The notes below the pieces were generated by a model. That model was not told the origin of the DNA, did no database searches, and saw nothing but the letters and a program-made list of their open reading frames with translations. From contig NC_057829.1 of the NCBI RefSeq assembly GCF_910594005.1, positions 58,139,001 to 58,203,000 of the forward strand: 64,000 nt of DNA, written 5' to 3'. Source of the DNA: Cervus elaphus. Its lineage: Eukaryota > Chordata > Mammalia > Artiodactyla > Cervidae. The position numbers were made by a program, and so were the translations under genes. Positions 25,001 through 35,991 of the stretch are shown here, in pieces (position 1 is the first letter of the stretch; the number at the start of each line of letters is the position of its first letter).

Positions 25001-28000
25001 ACTGCGTGACCTTAGAAAAGTCACTTGATGAATGTGGGCCTCAGTTTCCTCTGGAGCCAAATGGGTCCCAGTGCATTGTTTAACACAATAAAATGAGAGT
25101 GCAGATATTATATTTTGAATAGACTGCTAGACTTTAATATGAAAGAGGTAAAATGTGGTTTTGAAAATCACAAATGCAAATATAAGACTTTCAGAAAATT
25201 ACTTTCCACTCCACTGGTAAAACTGACTATTGCCCCTTTCCCAGGAGGACTGTGACATTTGTCCTCATTTTGCACCTGTGGGTAACTTGGAAGCAGGTGA
25301 GCTTCCAGGTGGAGAACCTAGACAGAGCCTCCTAGCTTGCATCTCTCTCCCTCTGAAGATATTCATAACTCAGAGACACTGAATCAGCCTTTTTGCCGAG
25401 CTTTTTCTGTCAAGAGTGTAACTCTGTAAAATCATTTGAACATCAATGTTAATTAGCTATATTTAAGAGACACAATTAGCATGTCATTTGGAGTGACAGG
25501 ACAGGTAACTTTCCCAGCAGCCCCACCTCACACCTGTCACTGCTTCTAATTCTTAACTCTAACTCAAGCACCGTCTCGAGCCTGAGAGGTGTTGCTCTTT
25601 TTTTTTTTAAATTAATTAATTTGGTTGTGCTGGTCTTCATTGCTGTGTGGGCCTTTCTCGAGTTTCAGACAGTGGGGGCTATTCTCCAGTTGCAGTGCAC
25701 AGGCTTCTCATTATGGTGGCTTCTCTTGTTGTGAGTTCTAGGATGTGTGGGCTTCAGTAGTTGTGGCTCCCAGGTTCTAGAGCAGAGGCTCAATAGCTGC
25801 AGCACATCGGCTTGGTTGCTCTGCAGCATGGGGCATCTTCCTGGATCAGGATTGCATCTCCTGCATTGGCAAGCGGATTCTTCCCCAGTGAGCCACCAAG
25901 GAAGCCCAAGGTGTCTTTCAAATCACCCTGACTTCTATTCCTCACAAGCAGTGAGAAGTGTTCTAAAATGTTCTCTAGAACTCCATGCGATGTTAAATGT
26001 TAGAAAGGATTCCATGATCTTAGAAAATGCTAGATTAATCAAGGTTAAGTGGGCTACTTTGCTGCAGGCCTTTTCAGAGCCTTTATTATGCTAACAAACT
26101 TTGAGAATCTCCAACTCCAGACCAGAGTAGGCAGCACTGCTGAATCTGACTGCAGACCGCCTTTTCCCCACAGAGCTCCCTCTGGGCTGGTGCTCCCCAG
26201 ACTCTCTTTTGAGAACAGCTGCTTTCAAGTCCTGCCTTGGGTTGCTGGCTTGCCCTGGCTGAGCGTTGAGAGCAAGCTTCATCCAGGTTCTTCCTTTCCG
26301 GGGCTGCTCGCACTGCTCGGGGCAATGGCCTTTTCCACCCTCTGCCTCCCTAGATTCCTCTTTCCTCCTGACTCAGGCGTGCTCTACACCTCCAGTGGCT
26401 TTTTCCAATCCACAGTTTCCCAGGGTAATAGTCTCCAGGCCACTCCCCAGTGCCTTTGATCAAGCTGACCTTGCTCACGGGTGGGGCTTGGTTTATACCG
26501 TCACCCAGTAACCATCACCATGGCAAGATGAGACACTTCCAGGATTTGTGGGACAGCTTGTAGGTTTGTTGGTCCCCCTCCCTTCCCTCCTACACTCGTT
26601 TCACCGAACACTAGAGTGGAAGTGCAGAATGGGCCGGGCTCCCTTGCTCCTTCTGTGCATCCAGCACCTATAAGAGGGCTGGCCACAGAGTAGGGGCTTA
26701 ATAAAATATATGTTGAAGAGAGAGTGAGTGTCTGGCCTGAAGTTGGAAAACCTTTACCTAGGTCAGGGCTTAGAAGAGAAAGGAAATCCCTTGCAGCTAC
26801 AGGTGAAGGTGTTAGGTAGTGAGCACACGGCCCTTCCTTTCCCCATGCCTGGCCCTCCTTCCCTAGCTGGGGGGCGCCTGCTGGCCTGTGATGGAAGAAG
26901 AGGTGGGCCCTCTGGAAAGATGGAGTCTGTTGTCTAATGATCAGAAGGGTGTGGTTTGACCAAGCAACCCTCAGAGGAGACCCAATGGACTGGAGCTGGG
27001 TCATTGGGAGTGACCGCCCCCACACTCACCTGTCTGCAGCCGTGGTCTGGTGGGGAGAAGCTTCGCTCACTCATGGCCTTCAGATGCTCAGTGAATGCGA
27101 AGGCAGCAAGTTTCAGACAATTTAAAAGTGACTCTTCAAAGGACTGGGGGAAAACCCCAAGCCTCTTGTCCTAGATGTGTAGTTCTCATATTTTAGAGAT
27201 GGAGAAGCACCTGGGGAGTTAATGAACAATGCGCATTCCTGAGGCCACTCAGACCCACAGAATCAGTGTCTGAAGGGGGGCCCATGTATGTGCATTGTAT
27301 TAAGCGCCAGTGACCCTGATGGGGGCGGCTGTGGGTCAGGTTCCTGGGAGCTCTGTCCTCTGTTCTGGAAGCTGCAGGGTGTCCCGGGCAATGAAGAGCA
27401 TCCCCCTGAGGTGTGCTTCTCCACCTTGACCGTGAGGCCCTGAGCAAGTCACTTCACCTCTCAGAGTCCTGTCTGTCTCCCCAAAATAACAGAACATACA
27501 TGATAGGCTTGTTTTAAGTATTAAAGTTAATCCTCAGAAGTTAATAGAGCATTTAATTTGATCTAAAAGTACATCAGGCATTTAGTGCATGCCAGAGACA
27601 CTTTAAACCCTGAATGAAAGTTGGTTAGTCATGTCACCTAAGTAGGGAAGGGAGCGGGGGAGGAGCCACATTTGTTTATAATGGGCCCATTTTTCTTCTC
27701 GCTCCCTCAAAGCTGTGGGAACTGTGGATGGAAGGAAATGGGAGCATCAGTCGGTGCTAAAAAAAGAGCCAACCACATATTCACTTGGCTCATGACTCAG
27801 TCTGTTTCGCTGTCTGCTCATAGTCATTGTCAGGCCCTTGCCAGAGCCCTGGACCACAGAAGCCACAGGGCTACCCAACCCCCAGGGAGCTGCAGCCTGT
27901 GGGACTCAGAGGTAAGAACGATACTTCAACATCTACCTGAGAGTATGTGGCAAGTGCCACGTGAGCACCTGAAACAAAGCGCTGCAGGGTGCCAACGGGA

Positions 28001-31000
28001 GGTGAACCAGGATGTCCCCAGCATTAGAGCTTGGAGTTACAGGCTGGACAAAAGGAGTGCTACTGTTGGAGATATTAGAGGGTGGGAAGGAATTAGTTTA
28101 AGCATGGACAGACTGCCAAGGTTTGAAGTCCAGCTCTGCAGCTGCTTAGCTGGGTACTGTTGGGCAATCTCCTTAACCTCTTTGAGCCTCAGTTTCCTCC
28201 TCTGTAAAATGGGGATCATCAAAGTACATAAGTCACAGAATCATTGGGAGAATTTAAAGAGATAAGCCAAGTGATATGCACAGAGGCTTGGCGCATAAGA
28301 AGTGCTCAATAAAGATGAACTTTCATTTACATCATTCACTCAAAAAACTTTTAGGGAATTCCCTGCTGGTCCAGTGGTTCCTCTGTGCTTTCACTGCCAA
28401 GGGCCCGGGTTCAATCCCTGGTCAGGGAACTAAGATCCCACAAGCCACGTGGTTTGGCAAAAAAAAAAAAAAAGAAATCTAAAAGCCACTGTACCAAGGA
28501 CTCCATCCTACTTGGCAGAGCAATGTGGACAGCACTAGCAATGAGGCTGCTGCTGGAATCATCCGTGTGTGCCCACCAGGCTGCACTTAGGCTATTCAGA
28601 AGTGGTACCATTTTGCCTGCAGCCCTTCCACCTGCCCTTGGGCAGCTGTTACCCTCCCAGGTCTACCATCCAGGATCTCAGATTACCCAGCTTTCACCTG
28701 AACACATATTCTAATTTTGATTCTACACAGCACCTTCCAGCTTGGATGTGCCATCATGACTTCTAGCATGTGGGTCTGAGATGGTGGGTCACATCTCCTG
28801 AGCAACAGCCCCACTGAGCACAAGAGCCAGGAGGAAGCAGCCCCGTTGGAGCCATTTATGATATCACTAATGATATCGCTAATCTTCAGGTCACCTGAGC
28901 TGGATTTTCCCAGATGGTGGCTTTAGCCATTTAGCATCAGTGGAGTGAACTTCAACAAGCTACTCAAATTTCTTGAGATTCAGTTTCCTCATCTCTGAAG
29001 ATAATAATAATAGTAGTACAAATCCAAAGAGAAGTTGTGAAGATGAAATGTGATAATTTATAACATAAATGCATAGTATCTACCTGGCACACAGGGGGCC
29101 TTCCATAAAGCTTGGTGATTACAATTCCTGTTATTCATGGTGGGAAGGAAGGGGTTCTATCCATTCAGTGTCTGTTACCCAGACCAAAACTACTGCACAG
29201 AAGCAATTGCATGTAACCATAAGACAATTAAAATGGCTATCCTTTAGCTGAGGAGGGCGCCACAATCCACTCCACTGTTCTTGCCTAGAGAATCCCATGG
29301 ACAGAGGAGACTGGCGGGCTATAGTCCACAGTGTTTCACAGAGTCAGACACGACCTAAGTGACTTAGCATGGCACAGCATGTCCTTCAGCTAGTTAGAAG
29401 CATTCTAAAGAGACTTCTTAAAGCCATTCAGATCTTAGAGTTAATCTGGCCCCAAATTTGAATGAATCTAATTACTTTCTAATTGTTTTACTTCTTGAGA
29501 GTCACGAATCTTAGGGCAATGGTCCTAGGAAGGCCAGGGCAGAGCTAACGATAAGACTTTTGGCTATTAAAATGTCCAGACATGTAAGCACTCTTTGTGC
29601 GGCCAGAAGACGGCTCCTGCAGGAAAAGCAGAAGGACACAGGGCCAGACTAAGCAAAGGAAAGTTAGCAAGCACCACAAATGTGGTAAGACATTCAGGGT
29701 TGGATCTCTTCCCTAGGACAGAGGTCGTAGGCTAGAACAGAGCATGTCAGGCTAGTAGGTCCAGGGCTCCACTGGGCTGACTGTGTACCAGCCTACCCCT
29801 CACTCCCACCCCCAGCCTCTGTTCTCAACCCCCACCTCTTGGCACCCCTAAAGCTGAGCAAGTGATAGGGGAGGGCAGGCCTCCTGCTTTCTGGCTGTAC
29901 TTAGAGGACAACTAGAAGTAGGTGGAGGGGCAGGACACTGTGAGTATGCCCAGGGCAGCCTGAGCCAGAGCACTGGGCTCTTTAGAACCTCTGGGGAGGT
30001 CAGGCCAGCCCACCACCCTGTGCCTGGAAGACACAGTTAAACAGCGGCCCCACCTCCTCTCTCAGGGACTCGGCTTCTGTAGGGTTTTTGCTTCCTGACA
30101 TGAATACTTCCACAGCTCCTGTTTTCAAAGTACTTTGGCTAAATCCTCTCCCTGGGGGCCTGTTGCCCCACCTGTAGAAAGAAGGGTTGGGTAGGCCTTG
30201 GCTACTCAGAGTGTGGTCCTTGCAAAGTCAGAATCTACATTTAACATAGTAGTGCTGAAGGCCTCACAGGCAGAGTGAAGTCTGAGCAGTGCTACTCCAA
30301 CTTTGCACAGGCCCATCTAGCTCCAATACTCTGGTTCTGAGATGTTATGAAACATTTGTCTGTTCCAAAAATACTACTTTTACATGGGACAGTGGGGTGA
30401 AAAGACATGCAGGGCTTTATTTTAATATGGTCAGCTTGCCTTAGTTGATGGACCATTTCCACATGCAAGGCTGCTCACTGTCAACCAGTAACCAGCCTCT
30501 CTGACCGACACTGAAGCAAAACCCTCTAACTGAACAGAAAAGACTGGACAGAAAACCCAGACAGCAGTGCCTGCAAGGGCTCATGACAGAAGAGTCCAGA
30601 GCGCCCTTCTGAACCCATATCACCGGAGTAGCCTGCTTGCCTGCAATCCCTCTGCTCTAAAGCTGACCCTGCCCGTTAGTACAAAATATTAGAGATCCTT
30701 GCAGTTCCACTCTTGGGAATTTATTCTACTGATATGTGCATCTAGGTGTGCAAAGATATGTACAAAGATATTAATCCTACCTGTTGTCATCTCTCACCTG
30801 GGGGTACAAACAGGAAATGGTTTCAGTTTTTCAACACATGTCACTAGCAGTGATCTGACCAGTTCCTCTTTCTTACTGGGAGCAGGAATCTTTAAGGACA
30901 CCTCAATCTGACTTCAGATCTTTCTAGTCACTTTTTTGGATATGCCTGCTTATTTCAAACAATGTATCTGAGGGCCAGTTTAAAGCTTCCCCATCTCTAG

Positions 31001-32589
31001 AGCACAGAACGGGAATTGGGGGCTGGGTGTATGGAAGGGGAAAGGAAGGGCTGTTCTCTCAGTGACTCCCATCTCCCTCACAGACAAGGAACCTGCCTGC
31101 TTGCCCGTGTGAGGGGATTGTCTCTCTCTGCTGGCGGTTTCCTCTAGTCTCCATATAGCTGCTGGTGGTGCCAACAGACCTTCATGATTGGGAGATGGTT
31201 CCCAAACAACTTGTACCTTTGGGTACATACTGATTTTATATAATCAATTATTTAACACTTTCAAAAAAAGAAATAACGGGAGAGATGTTTATCTTTATCT
31301 GTTTGGGCTGACATAACAAAATACCACAGACTGGGTGGCTTATAAACAATACCCCCCAAACCCCCCACCAAACGTATTTCTCCATTTCTGGAGGTTGGAA
31401 GTCCAAGATCAGGATCCAACATGGTGGGATCCTGATGATAGCACTCTTCTGGGTTCCAGACTGAGTTCTCTCTGTCTTCACAGGGTTGAAGGGCCAAAGG
31501 AGCACTCTGGGGCCTCTCATAAGGTCACTAATCCCCTTGATGAGGGCTTCTTCCCTTAACCTAATTGGGGCAGCTCCTAATAACAGCTCCTCAAAACATA
31601 TCCTTGGGGGTTAGGTTTCAACACATGGACTCGGTGGGGACACATTCAGACCACAGTAGTGTGCTTTTGTTTCACACATCTCTCTTCCAGACCCTCCCAT
31701 TCTGGCTTTCCTAGGTGAGGCTAGTGGTGAAGAACCTGCTTGCCAGTGCAGGAGATGTAAAAGACATAGGTTTCATCCCTGGATTGGAAAATTCCCTGGA
31801 GAAGGGCATGGCAACCCACTCCAGTATTCTTGCCTGGAGAATCTCCGTGGACAGAGGAGCCTGGCGGGCTATAGTCCACGGGGTCGCAAAGTGTCGGACA
31901 TGACAGAAGCGATTTAGCACAGCTCACACAGTACATCAACACTATTTAAAACATGGATTTAGTTCGGCCTTATTCTCAGGAGGCCAGCTGCCCCATTTCT
32001 CCAGTGCATCCTTAGTGTGGGAGGAGAGTCAGGCCTCTGAGGAGGGAGCCCTCTGTGCACAAAGCTCCAAAGCCAAACAGTCCCAATGCAGCAAGGATGG
32101 CAGATTCCAGCTCCTGGGGCTTCTCTGGTCCTCCTAGAGCAACACCCGCTGATGTCCTGCCATAAACCGTGGCTCTGGCTCTGTTTTGTGTTCCTGCAGA
32201 TCACGAAGGCATCCAGGAAGAGGCTAACGATGAGCCTGGCTTACTCAGAGAGCCACCAGCTGCGCGTGTCCCAGCAGGACGTCCGGCTCTTCCGCACCCT
32301 CTTCCTGCTCATGATATCCTTCTTCATCATGTGGAGCCCTATCATCATCACCATCCTCCTCATCCTGATCCAGAACTTCAAGCAGAACCTGGTCATCTGG
32401 CCGTCCCTCTTCTTCTGGGTGATGGCCTTCACCTTTGCCAACGCGGCCGTCAACCCCATTCTCTACAACATGTCCCTGTTTAGGAACGAGTGGAGGAGGT
32501 TTTTCCACTGCTGCTTCTTGTCGGAAAAGGGAGCCATGTTGACAGACACGTCTGTCAGGAGAAATGATCTGTCTGTTATTTCCAGCTAG
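12443..32589 (+). CDS. FFAR4: Free fatty acid receptor 4 (GPR120), three coding exons, complete
   Basis: Joining 12443-13009, 21117-21245 and 32200-32589 gives 361 codons, exactly the length of the human short isoform; both introns are phase 0 with GT-AG ends. The product is a class A GPCR of the plasma membrane that senses long-chain and omega-3 fatty acids (Gq and beta-arrestin signalling; gut endocrine cells, adipocytes, macrophages: family knowledge). Seen in the sequence: N-glycosylation sequon N21, Cys111-Cys194 disulfide pair, ligand-site residues R99, W104, F115, W207, F211, W277, N291 and F304, an E-R-V variant of the DRY motif (residues 135-137), NPxxY at 317-321, and the C-terminal phosphosites T347, T349, S350, S357 and S360. 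Odd: Pro64 in TM1 where human has Leu, and Ser361 where human has Gly. The start at 12443 reproduces the human N-terminus; the upstream in-frame GTG is not a start. Confidence 0.97.
13819..13840. other. Inverted repeat of SOX/TCF-like sites in FFAR4 intron 1
   Basis: GAACAAAGC, TTTT, GCTTTGTTC: 9-bp perfect arms with a 4-nt loop. Each arm contains AACAAAG, a SOX/TCF-class core. Confidence 0.6.
14077..14097 (+). other. G-rich tract, FFAR4 intron 1
   Basis: Runs of six, five and five G separated by short loops; a fourth run is available by splitting the first. Possible G-quadruplex, 1.1 kb after exon 1. Confidence 0.4.
14733..14755 (+). other. G-quadruplex-type G runs, FFAR4 intron 1
   Basis: Four runs of three or more G with loops of 1-4 nt. 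A run of 14 C follows at 14877-14890. Confidence 0.55.
14877..14890 (+). repeat. Poly-C tract (14 C)
   Basis: Uninterrupted mononucleotide run in FFAR4 intron 1, liable to length variation and sequencing error. Confidence 0.9.
15185..15395 (+). mobile_element. MIR SINE in FFAR4 intron 1
   Basis: Core TCCTCATTTGCAAAATGGGC and flanking MIR segments, sense. Confidence 0.7.
15488..15529 (+). repeat. Imperfect 10-bp direct repeat flanking an A-rich tract
   Basis: ACTGACATTT and ACTGCCATTT (9 of 10) border 22 A-rich bases in FFAR4 intron 1; a weaker example of the same pattern. Confidence 0.4.
18812..18842 (+). repeat. GATATGTGTT decamer repeat
   Basis: About three tandem copies in FFAR4 intron 1. 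Confidence 0.8.
19157..19362 (-). mobile_element. Bov-tA SINE in FFAR4 intron 1
   Basis: Reverse-oriented copy ending in the typical GAGCCACCAGGGAAGCCC head. Confidence 0.9.
19771..19977 (-). mobile_element. Bov-tA SINE in FFAR4 intron 1 (second copy)
   Basis: About 400 bp after the previous copy and in the same orientation. Confidence 0.9.
21117..21245 (+). CDS. FFAR4: FFAR4 coding exon 2 (residues 190-232)
   Basis: 129 bp = 43 codons, from E190 to Q232. Acceptor ...TATGTAG precedes 21117 and donor GTACGT follows 21245. It encodes extracellular loop 2 with Cys194 and TM5 with W207 and F211. Both boundaries are phase 0, so an extra exon could be inserted after it without changing frame only if its length is a multiple of three. 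Confidence 0.96.
21600..21682 (+). repeat. Compound TGTA/CA/TA/TG microsatellite, FFAR4 intron 2
   Basis: GTATGTACAT units followed by ACACACAC, ATATATAT, GTGTGTGT and (TA)10. Confidence 0.9.
22791..23081 (-). mobile_element. CHR-type SINE in FFAR4 intron 2
   Basis: Near full-length reverse copy; flanks TGTAGGTTGAA and TGTAGAATGAA suggest a diverged target duplication. Confidence 0.87.
23120..23285 (-). mobile_element. MIR SINE in FFAR4 intron 2
   Basis: GATGAGGAAAC...CACAGAGAAGTTAAG...GGCAGTCTGGTTCCAGAG is the reverse complement of MIR. Confidence 0.7.
24279..24328 (+). pseudogene. FFAR4: Decayed FFAR4 long-isoform exon (pseudo-exon in intron 2)
   Basis: In human the long isoform has 16 extra residues (TSEHLLDARAVVTHSE) from an exon between exons 2 and 3. 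At 24279, directly after an acceptor-like pyrimidine tract ending CATCACAG, a 22-nt stretch aligns without gaps to the codons for the first seven residues plus one base, ending CTCCTGGATG; then GTGACTCACAGT matches the codons for V-T-H-S. The middle is about 5 nt longer than the human exon. Read in phase 0 it gives I-P-G-R-L-L-D-E-S-D-C-P-V and then TGA at 24318-24320. No GT donor follows the last matched codon. The gene position is the expected one. I infer a dead relic; the human nucleotide sequence was reconstructed from remembered protein and was not aligned by machine. Confidence 0.72.
24405..24895 (+). mobile_element. L2 LINE 3' end in FFAR4 intron 2
   Basis: Matches the L2 3' consensus pattern (CAGGGCCTTTGCAC..., CTAGAATGCAAGCTC..., ending in CAATAAA...GAATGAATAA). 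Confidence 0.8.
24806..24845 (+). repeat. 14-bp direct repeat flanking a 12-bp A-rich tract inside an L2 element
   Basis: AAAACAGAGCCTGG at 24806-24819 and 24832-24845 duplicates a site within the L2 3' end, with only 12 A-rich bases between. Confidence 0.75.
25597..25908 (-). mobile_element. CHR-type SINE in FFAR4 intron 2 (second copy)
   Basis: Reverse copy from a T tract to GAGCCACCAAGGAAGCCC. Confidence 0.86.
27178..27345 (+). mobile_element. MER5A-like relic in FFAR4 intron 2
   Basis: GAAGCACCTGGGGAGTTAATG...CAGAATCAGTGTCTG... follows the MER5A pattern; the ends are eroded. Confidence 0.55.
28105..28318 (+). mobile_element. MIR SINE in FFAR4 intron 2
   Basis: Well kept sense copy (CCTCAGTTTCCTCCTCTGTA ... 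AGTGCTCAATAAA). It underlies the 3' half of a 197-residue spurious open frame. Confidence 0.75.
28353..28473 (+). mobile_element. tRNA-derived SINE with A15 tail, FFAR4 intron 2
   Basis: Sense copy starting AGGGAATTCCCTG and ending in 15 A residues. Confidence 0.87.
28930..29115 (+). mobile_element. MIR SINE in FFAR4 intron 2
   Basis: CAGTTTCCTCATCTCTGAAG followed by a GTGAAGATGAAATG segment, sense. Confidence 0.65.
29258..29378 (+). mobile_element. Bov-tA SINE, 5'-truncated
   Basis: Only the second half of the element is present, in FFAR4 intron 2. Confidence 0.85.
31298..31660 (-). mobile_element. MLT1-type LTR (ERVL-MaLR), antisense
   Basis: Contains the reverse complement of the MLT1/MST LTR landmarks (TTTGGGCTG...CATAACAAAATACCA, GACTGGGTGGCTTATAAAC). 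An ancient solo LTR in FFAR4 intron 2 with no coding content. Confidence 0.75.
31703..31922 (+). mobile_element. Bov-tA SINE in FFAR4 intron 2
   Basis: Near full-length sense copy ending about 280 bp before exon 3. Confidence 0.88.
32200..32589 (+). CDS. FFAR4: FFAR4 coding exon 3 (residues 233-361 and stop)
   Basis: Acceptor TTCCTGCAG ends at 32199. The exon begins I233-T-K-A-S as in human and ends with TAG at 32587-32589. It carries intracellular loop 3 including R254 (site of the human R254H/R270H variant), TM6 with W277, extracellular loop 3 with N291, TM7 with the NPILY motif, and a Ser/Thr-rich arrestin-binding tail. Confidence 0.97.
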   Translation: MTKASRKRLTMSLAYSESHQLRVSQQDVRLFRTLFLLMISFFIMWSPIIITILLILIQNFKQNLVIWPSLFFWVMAFTFANAAVNPILYNMSLFRNEWRRFFHCCFLSEKGAMLTDTSVRRNDLSVISS

Positions 32590-33924
32590 TTCATTTTTCT
32601 CTACAGGCATCTATGTGATCCCCCTCTGGCCAGCCATGGTGTGTTTTCAAACGGAGATCGTTTCCATGACCCTCGGCACCAGGGTACCTGCTCTCAGAAA
32701 ATGTAACCTATGCCCATTTTCAGCACTGATAAATTAAGAGGTGATCATTCAGTATAACAGTTTTATCCTGTATAGAAGGATTTGCTGTGGGTTCCTTTTC
32801 AATGTGAACTTCGGTGTGGAATATAATTAATTGTACTAATTTTTGTTTGTGACTATTCAGCAATCTCATCTCCTATATGTAAAGCCGCGCTATGCAGATT
32901 TCTGAAGTGAGGCTTGGATTCATGACTCAGTCTTCTCCTCCAAAGAGTCACAGCCACCCTTGCTCCCCACCCTGGACTTGCAAGGCTGCAGGGTCATTCA
33001 TCAGTGTGAAGAGTGCTTGAGGAATTTCCAAGGAACAAGAATTTAATTTCCGAGGACTTAAAGGTGACTTTGTTCATCACTGATAATAGGAGAAGCTTTG
33101 TCATAAAGTCACAGAGGAGGTCGGATGACCTCAAACATTCGAAAGTCAGAGCAGGAGTGACTCCCTTCCTTGATCCACCTGTCAGATGCCTCTTAAGCAC
33201 GTGCTGAGGCTTAAGCCTGACCAATGACGTGGTCAGTGTTCTTGGTGGTGGGAATACAGCAGTGAACCAGACATCCATGGACCGTGTCCTCAAGGAGCTC
33301 ACTTACCTTCCAGACGGGGCAGAGAAACACCAAACATGTCAATAGATCTTATAGTGTTTCAGAGTGAATTAACATTGTGAAGAAAATGGGACAGTGATGA
33401 CAATTTAGATGGAGTGTTGAAGGGCCTGGGAAGACCTTTCTGAGGGTTGATATTTGACCCAAAAGGGCAAACCACAAGAAGGAACCAGTCATGTGAGTCC
33501 GGGGAATGAGGCTTTGCAGATGGAGCAGACCCTGGTGCTGGTGCAAAGAGGCTTGTGTGCTTGTGGGACAGAAAGACCGGCGTGAACAAAGCGAACTATT
33601 GGCTGAGCCTCCTCTAGGCCAGGCCCTGTCCTTGAAACCAGAACAGAGGGATGCTCTGCTGGAGGCCATCAATGGAGATGAGAGGGGTTACAGAGCTGGC
33701 TTATACCGGGCTAGGGAGGTTACTATCGGAATTTGTTCTGTGTTCAGTGGGCAGCCACTAGAGATTTGCATTTGGATGCGGATATGACCTGCTATTTGTT
33801 TTTAAATATTACTGTGGTTGCCCTGTTCAGGAACTGCTTTGTGGAGCAAGAATGAAAATGGACACCAGTTAGGCAGCTGCCAAAGTAAAGAAGGAAGATG
33901 GGGAAGTTGGAGGCGGATGACATC

Positions 33925-34011
33925 GCTGTTGTTTAGTCATGTTCAACTCTGCACGACCCCATGGACTACAGCATACCAGGCTACCCTGTCCCTCACCATC
34001 TTCCAGACATC
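33925..34011 (-). mobile_element. Short BovB/Bov-A 3' fragment
   Basis: About 87 bp matching the GACCCCATGGACTACAGCA... end shared by BovB and Bov-A elements, between FFAR4 and RBP4. Confidence 0.75.
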
Positions 34012-34589
34012 AGTGGGGGATTGTGAGAAATGATCTTGGGCATACTTTGGGAAGGCAGAGCAAACATGATTTATTGATTGACAAGATACAGAATGTGAGG
34101 GAAAGAGAGGATTCAACAGAGACTCCTGACAGCCATAGGATGGAGGGCAGGCAGCAAAAATGGAGAAGGCTAGGAGGATGAGAGGTAGAAGAACCAAGAG
34201 TTTCATTTGGGGCATCTGCATGTGAAACCCCAGTGAGAACCAAATGGAGAGCCGGTAGGTGGATGCAGGGCTGTGGGATACAGGCCTGAAGAGCAGTGTT
34301 GGGAGTCATCAGACAGTGTTTGCAGATCTATGGTTTTATGAAATAAAGAGAGAAGAAACCAGAGCCAGAGAGAACCCAGGGACACGCCAGCACCTGGAAG
34401 CTGGGAGAATGGCTGGAACAGTAGCTCAGGGCCTGGTGCATAGTACAAGCGCAACCAATCTTTGCACCGAGGAAGCTGGAGCCAGTAGCTGTCTCTGTTG
34501 GTGGAATTTCTTGAGCAGCTCACTTTCGAAGTAAGATTTATCACAGGCTTGAGGACAAGAGGACAGGGATCCTTTGTTCATCTTTAGTT

Positions 34590-34595
34590 AATAAA
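34590..34595 (+). terminator. FFAR4: Candidate FFAR4 polyadenylation signal (AATAAA)
   Basis: AATAAA about 2 kb after the FFAR4 stop. Another AATAAA is at 34342. There is no transcript evidence here, so the choice between them, and whether the 3' UTR is this long, is open. Confidence 0.3.
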
Positions 34596-34884
34596 TTTGG
34601 TCAATTAAAGTTGCCTTTTGAAGCGATGTGCGACTGTCTTACAGGTCTCTGGGGTGACAGCCACTGCTGAAGAGTCTAGCTCTGGCAGCCCCTTTCTGAT
34701 GAATGACAGGCAGAGCTCTCCTGTGTGTGTTCCCCCGCCTCCTCCCCCTTTGGTGGAAGAACAAAGAACAGTGATTCAGGGCCCTGGGAACCTCATGGCC
34801 CCTTGAAATGGCAGCACCCCGGCAGAGGTCTCTGCACACATGGGAGGCTCCCTGCCTCCGGACACACCTCATCGACGTCAGCCT

Positions 34885-35090
34885 GGCACCCGCCAGTGTT
34901 TGCACAGCTCCTAAGTGCTCTAACTGAACCCTCACTGCAGCCCAGCAGGTGGACACTGCTTCCCCATATTTCACAAGAGGAGAGGGAGGCTCAGAGAAAT
35001 CATACAATCAGCCCCCAGTCATACAGCTAATTATAGCTGAGCTGGATTTTGATGCAAAACCAAGACTCTGGTACCAAAGCCTTGATGCCT
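34885..35090 (-). mobile_element. MIR SINE between FFAR4 and RBP4
   Basis: Reverse MIR core with GAGGGAGGCTCAGAGAAAT...CATACAGCTAATTA. Confidence 0.6.
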
Positions 35091-35725
35091 TTTCAAGATG
35101 ATAAAAGGCTCCTAGGAGCTCCTGGGAAATTGAGGCATACGACTTTGCACGCAGTTATATTATAGATTAGTGTTTACAAGTGCTGCTGATGGTATTAGAC
35201 ACTGGTGTCCTTCGCCAGGCCTGGCTACTTCCACCCCCATCACCCGGACACTCCAGGTAGGGGGTGCCATGATCTTCCAACACACCTGGTTTCAGAGTCC
35301 CATCTCTTAATTCCCCCAGGGAAGCAGGTGCTGGACAATAAGGCCTGGGGACCTTTCCTAGAGCTCCCCCAGACCCAGGCCTCTCAGACCAGCTGAGGCT
35401 GAGCCACCATCCACCCACTTCACGGGCCTCGGGCTGACTGAGGCTGGGGCTGCTGGCCTGGCCCACATTCACCTCTTTAGGCCTCAATCATCAAGGCTGT
35501 CCTGGGTTAATGGGGAAATCCCTTTTTCAGGAAGCTGAGTGAAGACATGGTCATTAATAATGGAGATTAGGTGCTAGAACAGGCCAAAGGTCAGAGCTGG
35601 AAGAGAGGAACCCCTCCCAGTACATAAAAGCACGCCTACCCCACCACCAGCAGGACTTTTCACTCTTACACAGACGTGGACACAAATAAAAACCCAAATC
35701 ATTGGAAATGGGTAACTATACATAT

Positions 35726-35731
35726 TTTAAT
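35726..35731 (-). terminator. RBP4: RBP4 polyadenylation signal (ATTAAA)
   Basis: ATTAAA on the minus strand, about 260 nt after the stop codon, is the first near-canonical signal downstream. It gives a 3' UTR of roughly the length expected for the ~0.9-kb RBP4 mRNA, with cleavage near 35710. Confidence 0.55.
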
Positions 35732-35991
35732 AAGTCAAAGTCTGGAATCCTAAACCTCAAACGATTCCTTAGAAAACTCCAGAGAAGACATACATTTGAG
35801 TACAAGCAGATTCACTGATCCCCATGTATGTTTTTTACGTATACTGAAGGGGTTTTTCTTGTTTACAGAGGGGAGGGGAAGGGTGGGAGGGGTAGGTAAG
35901 GGAGGTGCAGCAAACTAAACTCCTAAGGTAGAGTTGGAGGCTGAATAAGGTTAATGGGAAGTTTCCTAATGAAAGGACACTTTCCATGTTG

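Larger units (their letters stand above)
21246..32199 (+). other. FFAR4: FFAR4 intron 2 (11 kb)
   Basis: GTACGT...CTGCAG. Contains the pseudo-exon at 24279, CHR and Bov-tA SINEs, an L2 end, MIRs and an MLT1 LTR. Stretches at 25000-25560, 26100-27170 and 29400-30680 show no recognisable feature beyond unsupported frames. Confidence 0.85.
32590..35725. other. FFAR4-RBP4 convergent spacer, including FFAR4 3' UTR
   Basis: The two stop codons are 3.4 kb apart. The FFAR4 3' UTR occupies an uncertain part; a short BovB piece and a MIR are present. No further gene seen. Confidence 0.7.

Noticed and set aside
26501..27025. 174-residue minus-strand frame in FFAR4 intron 2
   Set aside because: No family resemblance; composition looks like translated intron.
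27672..28265. 197-residue plus-strand frame in FFAR4 intron 2
   Set aside because: Its second half is a MIR SINE and the first half matches nothing known to me.
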